In this document: positions 13,996 through 20,223 of the stretch, piece after piece | How the letters are laid out: the number at the start of each line of letters is the position of its first letter | Position numbering within the stretch: the stretch's first letter is position 1 | From: a virus | Length of the DNA stretch: 20,223 bases | Reading direction: 5' to 3' (one strand) | Virus record (IMG/VR): IMGVR_UViG_3300002483_000007 | Coordinates: 1 to 20,223 of that record | The notes under the pieces: model-generated | Database searches by the model: none | What the model was told of the DNA's origin: nothing | The model's input: only the letters and a program-made list of their open reading frames with translations | Made by a program: the position numbers and the translations under genes

Positions 13996-14876
13996 TAGCT
14001 AGGATCTCCAAACGGGTTAGATTCACTGAAGTCAAGGAAGTCAGTTAGTGTTTCAAAGAACTCGTTTTGTGCGTTGACTTGCGCAATTGTTTCGTTAATA
14101 GCAGAAATAGTACGAGTCAAAGTTTGTTCAGCAGAATCTTCGGATTTAATAATACCAGCTGCTGTGAACAAGTGGAAGTTACCATCGTCTGCTCCAACAT
14201 TCGCAACCGAAACAACATTGCTTGAGTCATTATAATCTACAATCTCACCAGAAATAATTACACCAGTAGATAATGTTTGTGTAAGTGTATTACCAACTAT
14301 AAATCCAGTGTCGGCTGAATCTACAAGTGTAAGATTTGCGGTGTAACCTTTTTTCTCGACCTGATCAATTTCAACAACGCTTGTATCAAAGTCTTCATCA
14401 TTATAATCAAATAGTTCACATCGCAGCTTAAAAGTCGGAAGATTTTTTAGTTGATAAAAAGGTTGTTCATGCTCAACATGCATGATTTCAAATATTTTTT
14501 TAGAGAATGGTACATAAAGTAAGTCCCCTTCATGTGGCCTTACGGCTTGAATCTCGTTATCAAGTCTTTTTACAGTATGATTCCACCTGCGTTTTGAAAT
14601 AACAAACGTTGCTTGGTCTCTAATCTCAACACCAAACTTTGTAAATATGTCACCTTCTCCATCGAATCCTTCTATGTTTTCGATGTACATCTCAACTTTA
14701 TATGCCGAATTAAATCTTGAAGGAACATCTTCACCAAGGATTCTATCCTCGTTAACTATATCACGAGGTAAGTAATAAACGTCCTGGCCGAACATCTTTA
14801 GTGATTCTATCACTATATCTTCATAAAGATCTTGCTCGCCCTTTACACCTTGAGTAAAGTAAAGATTTGTGACCAT
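13995..14876 (-). CDS. 14: Neck protein gp14
   Basis: gp14 joins gp13 to complete the filled head and make the site to which the tail attaches. The 293-residue product (T4 256) has the conserved 'IVIESLKMFGQDVYYLPRD' (T4 'LVAESIQMRGVECYYVPRE'), 'RILGEDVPSRFNSAYKVEMY', 'FTKFGVEIRDQATFVISKRRW' and 'RPHEGDLLYVP'. The C-terminal 120 residues include a beta-rich stretch ('GYTANLTLVDSADTGFIVG') that is longer than in T4. It begins 3 bases after gp13 and overlaps gp15. Confidence 0.96.
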   Translation of the reverse strand: MVTNLYFTQGVKGEQDLYEDIVIESLKMFGQDVYYLPRDIVNEDRILGEDVPSRFNSAYKVEMYIENIEGFDGEGDIFTKFGVEIRDQATFVISKRRWNHTVKRLDNEIQAVRPHEGDLLYVPFSKKIFEIMHVEHEQPFYQLKNLPTFKLRCELFDYNDEDFDTSVVEIDQVEKKGYTANLTLVDSADTGFIVGNTLTQTLSTGVIISGEIVDYNDSSNVVSVANVGADDGNFHLFTAAGIIKSEDSAEQTLTRTISAINETIAQVNAQNEFFETLTDFLDFSESNPFGDPS

Positions 14877-14879
14877 GAA

Positions 14880-15632
14880 TTACCCCACAAAGAAGTCAGC
14901 TGGCATTTCATGCTCTAGCCTAATTACTTCTCTTAGTCTTTCTATTTCTGCCATTGCATCTTCAAATATCTGCCGGCCATTTATTGTTACACCACCAGGA
15001 AGTTGCATGCCTTCAAATTTAATTAAGTTAGCGCCCCATTGTCTTTTAATTAATGCTGTAGTATAGTTCTTTAACCACATATCATTAAATACAGAAGTAT
15101 GAGTTGTAGGTTCTACAATTTCAAATACTTCCGCAACAAGATAATCACCTTCTACTAAATCATCTGTTTCTTTTTCACCATGAATATAAAGTCTGTTCTG
15201 ATGTCTAGAAAACTGGACAAGAGGATGTCCATTGAGCTTCATATCAATTAATGATAGGTACTGCTGCATTTGTTCGTAATAAGCTAGATCACCCATATAC
15301 GAATGCATGTTAGCAATATCATTTAAATGTAACTGGTATTTAATATCAAAGAAGTCTCTTGTCAAAGAACCAGACGCAACCGGAAATAACTTTGAGACAA
15401 AGATAATATTAGATGAGATTGAGATGTATTCGTTTGATACATCAGTAGCAGTGATCTGATGTTTTAAGAACGTACGAAGAGTCGCGTCAGAATGAAACTG
15501 TTGATAGTATTGTAAAGCTTCATCTACTCGATCTTCAAGCTGATCTGGATCTACGTTGATTTCAATGACCGGATCACCTAGCTCTCTGAGGCAGTAATCA
15601 ATCAGTCCTTGTCTTGTGCTTGGGTTCGCCAT
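14880..15632 (-). CDS. 13: Neck protein gp13
   Basis: gp13 is the head-completion (neck) protein that binds the portal region after packaging and works with gp14. The 250-residue product (T4 309) starts 'NPSTRQGLIDYCLRELGDPV', then 'INVDPDQLEDRVDEALQYYQQFH', which is the typical N-terminal helical segment of this family. It also carries 'WGANLIKFEGMQLPGGVTING' and a C-terminal helix 'IFEDAMAEIERLREVI'. AGGATAC lies upstream of the ATG. A canonical late promoter is 30 bases upstream, so it begins the gp13 to gp17 unit. Confidence 0.95.
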   Translation of the reverse strand: MANPSTRQGLIDYCLRELGDPVIEINVDPDQLEDRVDEALQYYQQFHSDATLRTFLKHQITATDVSNEYISISSNIIFVSKLFPVASGSLTRDFFDIKYQLHLNDIANMHSYMGDLAYYEQMQQYLSLIDMKLNGHPLVQFSRHQNRLYIHGEKETDDLVEGDYLVAEVFEIVEPTTHTSVFNDMWLKNYTTALIKRQWGANLIKFEGMQLPGGVTINGRQIFEDAMAEIERLREVIRLEHEMPADFFVG

Positions 15633-15650
15633 GTCTGTATCCTATTAAAC

Positions 15651-15662
15651 ACTGTTAACAGT
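15651..15662. repeat. 12-bp perfect palindrome beside the gp13 late promoter
   Basis: ACTGTTAACAGT is its own reverse complement and touches the TATAAATA element at 15662-15669. On the minus strand it covers the expected transcription start region, where an operator or a short 5' hairpin could act. No similar palindrome lies at the other late promoters. Confidence 0.6.
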
Positions 15663-15669
15663 ATTTATA
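15662..15669 (-). promoter_or_regulatory. T4-type late promoter (TATAAATA)
   Basis: The minus strand reads TATAAATA exactly, between the fibre gene stop at 15674 and gp13. It would begin the neck and terminase transcript. Confidence 0.85.
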
Positions 15670-15673
15670 AGGT

Positions 15674-18235
15674 TTATGATTTAACTACTAACTCTGTAGC
15701 TGAAATTGCTGTTCCTGCGAATACACTTGGGCTACCCGCAGTTTCACTGATCGTTCCATCTGTTTGTACAAAGTATTGCTGTCCTGGAGTAAGACCACTT
15801 TGATTATTAGATACAGAGCCTATGACATCTATTGATGCAGGTTGACCGCTTGCTACTTCGCCTCTTACATCTACACTGTGTACCACAGCACTTCCTGTGT
15901 TACCCGTATTTTCTTTCCAAGCAAAAACAAGATTATTAGTTCCACCATCTACAATTACTGATGGACGTAATACAGCGTTATCATCACTATAGTAGGCAAC
16001 TGGTGAAGAAAAACTGCCAATAGTAGTTCCACTTACTTTTCCAGTTACAAACCTACCTTTACCAGAAGGAGTGTATGAAATGTAATTTATAACAATTTGG
16101 CCAGTTGGAGAATGATAAGTAGGGTCAAAGTTACCAGTTACTCTAGAATCAAATTGAACAGGTGTTCCAAAAGAAATACTAGTTCCTGATACTGTGCCTA
16201 CAACTGCCATCCCCTTATCGCCGTTACCTCCATCTTTATATGTAATTACTGATTTATTGTTTACAGGATCATATACAATACCAACATCTGACGTTGAGGA
16301 TGAGTTATACGTTGCCGCGGAGCCGAAAGAGATAGACGTACCAGATACTGTTCCAACTACGGCTGTACCGTAACTTGAATTATTGCTGTCCATAAATGCG
16401 ATAACTATCTTTTGTGCGCTGCTGTCGTAAATTGCTTTTATGTTGTAACTAGCGTTGTTTCCATGAAATCTAACCTCTGTACCAAAACTTATGCTTGTCC
16501 CTGAAACCGTACCAACAATTGCTGTACCCCTGTTGCTAGTTCCTGAGTCTCTGTAAACAACTACTGTCTTCCCTGAATTAACATCATACACACAACCTTG
16601 TATTTGTGTGTTTTGCGTGTTTAAAACAGTAGGACTTCCAAAACTTATAGATGTTCCTGAAACCGTACCAACAATCGCTGTACCATAGTCACTTCCAGCC
16701 TCATCACAAAATGCAATAACTACTTTATCATTAGCGGTATCATAAGCAACAAAGAAATCTTTACTCTTAGCTGATTCAAAAACTACGGGAGTACCAAAAG
16801 AAATACTTGTACCACTCACTGTTCCAACTACAGCTTGTCCGTAAAAAGAATTTCCTTCATCCTGATACGCTATTATAATCCTTCCAACATCAGGATCATA
16901 AACCATACCAATATGTTCTGATCCCATAGCGGATGACTCAAAAGTAACTTTTGACCCAGCTACTGCAGGATTCGCAAAACCCCTCGATATACCAATGTAG
17001 TTTTCTGAGGTGAGGGTATCAAAACCTGTAGTAACAACGGCTGCTGTACCGTAACTTGAATTTGCGCTATCACTCCAAGCAACAACTATTCTACCAGCGT
17101 TAGCGTCATAAACACTCTTTGGAACAGCTGATGCATCGGAATCAATAGTTACTGTAGAACTATCAACATCAAGAGAAGTACCATTTATTGAAGCACCTAT
17201 AGCTTTAACTGGCGTGCCCGAATCATCTACGAAAGTTATCATAAACTTTCCAGCGGCGGTGTTGTAATTTATGTCATTGTTATCTGCTCTAGTAGAAAAG
17301 TATACAACTTTAGAACCAACGCTTATAGATGTTCCGCTTACTGTTCCAACTACAGCTGTTCCTACATCGCTGTTACCTTCATCTCTAAAGACTATGACAA
17401 CCTTGTTGTTAACGGGATCAAACGCTATGCCTTGATCTCTAACGTGATCGGTGCTGTACACAGTAGCAGATCCAAAAGATATGCTTGTTCCGCTTACTGA
17501 TCCTACTATCACATTTCCTGCGCTATCAGGATGATTTCTGTATGCTATCACAACTTTATTATTTGTGCTATCAAACGTGCATGCGGTGTAGTATGTGGCA
17601 TCTGTTTCAAAATTAACAGGAGTACCCCAAGATATTGATGTTCCACTCACTGTTCCTACACATGCTTGTCCTCTGTCACTTTCATCAATATTTTGGTATA
17701 CTACAACAACTTTACCACTTGCGCTGTCAAATGTAACTGATTGGTAATCAGTTCTATCAGTCACATAATGCGCTTCTGAACCAAAGCTTATGCTTGTTCC
17801 ACTTACTGTGCCAACAACTCCATTACCGCGGCTACCACTGCTGTTGTCAGTATAAATTATTACAACTTTATTATTAGTAGTATCAAAAGTAACATTGATA
17901 TTAGTTGTGTTTCCTACGTTAAAAACAGTAGGGCTTCCAAAACTAATAGAATTATCAGAGGAGTCTACTGTTCCAACAATTGCTGTGCCTCTGTTTGAAT
18001 TGCCCTCATCTCTATATGCAACAACAACTTTATTGCTATTGGAATCATAACCAATATCAATATTATTACTGGTTGCTGATTCAAAAACAACGGCTGTTCC
18101 TGCTGAAGCAGCTGTGGCAACCGGTAAGCTAACAGTTCCGTCAGAATTAACAATAACTGGTCGGCCGCTGGGTAATGTACCACTAGCTATCGCTTTTAAC
18201 TCACCAGTACTTTCAGCCCCTATACGTTTTAGCAT
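15674..18235 (-). CDS. Repetitive fibre-like protein with two seven-repeat blocks
   Basis: This 853-residue protein has a short N-terminal segment (1-45) with 'ASGTLPSGRPVIVNSDGTVS', then 14 copies of a roughly 52-residue repeat. Each repeat has a 'YDxxxxKVVIAYRD' strand pair, a 'GNSxxGTAIVGTVSGTSISFG' turn and strands, and a final 'xxVVF'. Repeat strands begin near residues 63, 117, 169, 221, 272, 324 and 376, then after an 18-residue extra linker ('TSENYIGISRG') near 446, 498, 550, 603, 655, 707 and 762. Seven plus seven units suggest two seven-bladed beta-propellers. The C-terminal domain (about 792-853) has 'LTPGQQYFVQTDGTIS' and 'SVFAGTAISATELVVKS', nearly shared with the preceding gene. 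There is no signal peptide or membrane segment. Position before gp13, where T4 has fibritin and short fibre genes, suggests a virion fibre or adhesin; that role is inferred. Confidence 0.88.
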   Translation of the reverse strand: MLKRIGAESTGELKAIASGTLPSGRPVIVNSDGTVSLPVATAASAGTAVVFESATSNNIDIGYDSNSNKVVVAYRDEGNSNRGTAIVGTVDSSDNSISFGSPTVFNVGNTTNINVTFDTTNNKVVIIYTDNSSGSRGNGVVGTVSGTSISFGSEAHYVTDRTDYQSVTFDSASGKVVVVYQNIDESDRGQACVGTVSGTSISWGTPVNFETDATYYTACTFDSTNNKVVIAYRNHPDSAGNVIVGSVSGTSISFGSATVYSTDHVRDQGIAFDPVNNKVVIVFRDEGNSDVGTAVVGTVSGTSISVGSKVVYFSTRADNNDINYNTAAGKFMITFVDDSGTPVKAIGASINGTSLDVDSSTVTIDSDASAVPKSVYDANAGRIVVAWSDSANSSYGTAAVVTTGFDTLTSENYIGISRGFANPAVAGSKVTFESSAMGSEHIGMVYDPDVGRIIIAYQDEGNSFYGQAVVGTVSGTSISFGTPVVFESAKSKDFFVAYDTANDKVVIAFCDEAGSDYGTAIVGTVSGTSISFGSPTVLNTQNTQIQGCVYDVNSGKTVVVYRDSGTSNRGTAIVGTVSGTSISFGTEVRFHGNNASYNIKAIYDSSAQKIVIAFMDSNNSSYGTAVVGTVSGTSISFGSAATYNSSSTSDVGIVYDPVNNKSVITYKDGGNGDKGMAVVGTVSGTSISFGTPVQFDSRVTGNFDPTYHSPTGQIVINYISYTPSGKGRFVTGKVSGTTIGSFSSPVAYYSDDNAVLRPSVIVDGGTNNLVFAWKENTGNTGSAVVHSVDVRGEVASGQPASIDVIGSVSNNQSGLTPGQQYFVQTDGTISETAGSPSVFAGTAISATELVVKS
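15863..16954 (-). repeat. Second seven-unit block of the 853-residue fibre gene
   Basis: Seven tandem units of about 156 bases each (residues about 428-791). The protein repeat is well conserved at the GTVSGTSISFG core, while the DNA is diverged between units. The last unit runs into the C-terminal domain. Confidence 0.85.
17030..18094 (-). repeat. First seven-unit block of the 853-residue fibre gene
   Basis: Seven tandem units of about 156 bases each (residues about 48-402). Units 1-5 keep the VSGTSIS-type core; units 6 and 7 are degenerate, the same order of decay as in the matching block of the neighbouring gene. A linker with 'ENYIGISRG' follows. Confidence 0.85.
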
Positions 18236-18237
18236 TG

Positions 18238-20223
18238 TTACCCTTTCACTATAAGTTCGGTTGCTGATATGGCAGTTCCTGCAAAGACGCTTGGATCATC
18301 TGCTGTCGTTCCTATTGAGCCATCAGACTGAACAAAGTATTGCTGTCCTGGCGTTAATGCACTATGATTTTTAGATATAGCGCCTTGTGTGTCTACCAAA
18401 ACTGTTTTACCACTTGCCACTTGGCCTCTTGAAATGCTGTTGAATCCAAGTGCAACCACTCTAGCCTTTCCGTTAGTAGAAGTCTGATCTCTTCCTGAAA
18501 ATACTAATCTCTCATTTGTGCTATCATAAGCGACATCATTGTATGTTGCATCGCCATCAAATATATTAATAGCTGTATCAAAGGTTAAAGATGTACCTGA
18601 AACAGTTGCTGATATAGCTTTACCTTTTGATCCAGCCTGATATGCAAGCACAGCTTTTCCTGCACTGCTGTCAAAAACTGCATTAGGATAAGCCATATTG
18701 GTATCACTTCCAAATTGAACAGCAGTTCCAAAACTAATTGACGTTCCAGACACAGTTCCTACTACTCCGTAAAGCGCATTATTGGTGTGCTCATAGAACA
18801 CTACTACTTTACCACTTACGGGATCAAACGTTACAGCATTATCTGGAGAGTTGTTTGTATTGTAAACTACTTCTGAACCAAAACTAATAGATGTTCCTGA
18901 TACAGTACCTACGATAGCCGTGCCTTTACCAGAGTTTCCATCGTCTTGGTATACAATTATAACCTTATTATTAGTAGAATCAAATGTCATATTTTTATCA
19001 CCAGTATTCGCTGCGTTGAAAGTTACTTCAGATCCAAAACTTATAGATGTACCTGAAACAGTTCCAACTATCGCTTTACCGTGATCACTTGATGCTCCAT
19101 CTTTATAAGAAATTACAATTTTGTTACTGTTACTATCAAAGGTTGCAGCTAAGTTAGTTGTTGCGTTGCCTGAATTATAAACAACAGGTGTTCCAAAACT
19201 AATTGACGTACCACTCACTGTTCCAACTACAGCTGTTCCGTAATTTGAATTGCCACCATCATAGTAAACAATAACAACTTTACCTGAGTTACTATCAAAT
19301 CTAACATGAGCATCAGCAGTGCCGTTATTTGTGTAAACAGCAGAACTACCAAAAGAAATAGAATTATCAGAAGGATCTACTGTTCCAACAATCGCTGTAG
19401 AGTAATTTGAATTGTTACCGTCTCTATATGCTATCACAACTTTATTATTTGTGCTGTCAAATCCAATTCCTGACTGTGTTGCATCTCCGGATTCAAATAC
19501 GGTTTCTGAACCTAGAGCCTGTGTCCTACTAGAGACTAGGTTTCTTCCTGCACTTATTCCTATATAACTCTCTGTAGTAAAGTTAGTTAATGCAAAGCTG
19601 CTGTCTAGAGCTTGTAGTGTTCCATAGCTTGAATTTCCAGTATCTCTATAAACAAGTAGAGCTTTTCCTGCGCTAGCATCATATACAACGCCTGTATCTG
19701 TTATGTTTGCAGAACTTATAACATTTTCTGAGCCAAAACTAATAGATGTACCAGAAACGGTTCCTATTTTTCCTGCCATACCATAATTTTTATCATAAAA
19801 GAGAAAGAATTGATTGTTTGCAGTATCATATGCTAGGTCGGCATCATAACCGGCAGCAGATCCACTGAAAACTGTTTCTGAACCAAAGGACATTGATGTT
19901 CCGCTTATTGTACCAACAATCGCGGTTCCACGGCTGCTATTTCCACCATCAGGATAAGTAACCACTATTTTGTATGAATCAGGATCGTATGCTGCTGTTA
20001 TGCCGCCATCAGTAGTAGCCGCATGAAAAGCTGCGGTAGTTCCACCACTTATGGATGTTCCACTCACTGTTCCAACAACGTAGTATCCATGACCGGTTGC
20101 ATTGTCTTGATAAAAAACTGCTGTTTTATTTGCGTTGGCATCATATACTGTATTAATACTTGTATTAACCGTTCTATTAGCAAGTGTAGCAGTGGTACCA
20201 AAACTTATGTTTGTACCAGATAC
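18238..20223 (-). CDS. Repetitive fibre-like protein, partial at the window edge
   Basis: The reading frame is open to the last base of the window, so the 5' end is missing; 661 codons are visible. A GTG at 20067 inside a repeat is not a start, because the 52 codons upstream form exactly one more repeat unit. Visible content, numbering from the edge: four units (near 27, 79, 132, 181), a linker with 'TTESYIGISAGR' (about 216-227), seven units (near 254, 309, 362, 414, 466, 517, 566) and a C-terminal domain (about 596-661) with 'LTPGQQYFVQSDGSIG' and 'SVFAGTAISATELIVKG'. The block after the linker again has seven units, supporting seven-bladed propellers. It is a paralogue of the next gene, which starts 2 bases after its stop, so the two are probably co-translated. 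A virion fibre or adhesin role is inferred from position. Confidence 0.87.
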   Translation of the reverse strand, partial: VSGTNISFGTTATLANRTVNTSINTVYDANANKTAVFYQDNATGHGYYVVGTVSGTSISGGTTAAFHAATTDGGITAAYDPDSYKIVVTYPDGGNSSRGTAIVGTISGTSMSFGSETVFSGSAAGYDADLAYDTANNQFFLFYDKNYGMAGKIGTVSGTSISFGSENVISSANITDTGVVYDASAGKALLVYRDTGNSSYGTLQALDSSFALTNFTTESYIGISAGRNLVSSRTQALGSETVFESGDATQSGIGFDSTNNKVVIAYRDGNNSNYSTAIVGTVDPSDNSISFGSSAVYTNNGTADAHVRFDSNSGKVVIVYYDGGNSNYGTAVVGTVSGTSISFGTPVVYNSGNATTNLAATFDSNSNKIVISYKDGASSDHGKAIVGTVSGTSISFGSEVTFNAANTGDKNMTFDSTNNKVIIVYQDDGNSGKGTAIVGTVSGTSISFGSEVVYNTNNSPDNAVTFDPVSGKVVVFYEHTNNALYGVVGTVSGTSISFGTAVQFGSDTNMAYPNAVFDSSAGKAVLAYQAGSKGKAISATVSGTSLTFDTAINIFDGDATYNDVAYDSTNERLVFSGRDQTSTNGKARVVALGFNSISRGQVASGKTVLVDTQGAISKNHSALTPGQQYFVQSDGSIGTTADDPSVFAGTAISATELIVKG
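18454..19509 (-). repeat. Complete seven-unit block of the partial fibre gene
   Basis: Seven tandem units with a period close to 52 residues, residues about 239-590 counted from the window edge. The first unit has the longer 'GTVDPSDNSISFG' turn, matching 'GTVDSSDNSISFG' in the first unit of the neighbouring gene, so the blocks are aligned unit for unit. Confidence 0.85.
19606..20223 (-). repeat. Incomplete repeat block running off the window
   Basis: Four units plus the tail of another are visible before the 'ESYIGISAG' linker. If the block also has seven units, these are units 4 to 7, and three or so lie beyond the edge. Confidence 0.75.

Noticed and set aside
18238-20067. A complete fibre gene starting at the GTG at 20067
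   Set aside because: The codon is the Val of a GTVSGTSIS repeat and the upstream frame stays open to the window edge with a full repeat unit, so the gene is truncated by the window.

Overview
The window is a stretch of a T4-like myovirus genome (tailed phage with a contractile tail). It carries the conserved head, neck and tail module plus two recombination genes. Every confident gene lies on the minus strand, so transcription runs from high to low coordinates. The gene order gp13-14-15-16-17-18-19-20-67-68-21-22-23, followed by uvsY and uvsW, is the T4 order with changes typical of marine 'exo-T-even' and cyanophage relatives. gp24 is absent next to gp23, the gp22 scaffold has a long N-terminal extension, and large repetitive fibre genes precede gp13. 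The sequence is AT-rich. No host-derived marker such as psbA is present, so the host cannot be named; marine origin is an inference.

Layout in transcription order: (1) 20223-15674, two paralogous, highly repetitive fibre-like genes in the position where T4 has its whisker and short-tail-fibre genes. They are built from a 52-residue repeat arranged as seven-unit blocks. The first gene enters through the window edge. (2) 15632-12854, neck and tail-completion genes gp13, gp14, gp15 and small terminase gp16, overlapping or nearly touching, ending with the large terminase gp17 (to 11275). (3) 11180-8889, tail sheath gp18 and tail tube gp19. (4) 8825-3735, prohead genes: portal gp20, core gp67, a small gp68-position protein, protease gp21, scaffold gp22 and major capsid gp23. 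(5) 3705-3041, a small cassette of two unrecognised genes flanked on both sides by intrinsic terminators and preceded by an unusual set of direct and inverted repeats. (6) 3003-83, a probable tail-tube-fold structural protein, uvsY, uvsW and an acidic hypothetical gene.

Regulation: four exact copies of the T4 late-promoter element TATAAATA lie on the minus strand just upstream of gp13, gp18, the gp68-position gene and the tail-fold gene. All are in intergenic gaps at unit boundaries. Strong intrinsic terminators follow gp23 and the two-gene cassette, and a weaker one follows gp19. Stop/start overlaps (ATGA, TAATG, TGATG) suggest translational coupling in most units.

How the genes work together: gp22, gp67 and the gp68-position protein build the scaffold core on the gp20 portal. 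gp23 assembles around it, and gp21 cleaves the core and trims gp23. gp16/gp17 then package DNA, gp13/gp14 seal the neck, and gp18/gp19/gp15 form the contractile tail that attaches there. UvsY and UvsW serve recombination-dependent replication. The least explained parts are the twin seven-repeat fibre proteins and the terminator-flanked cassette with its competing hairpins.
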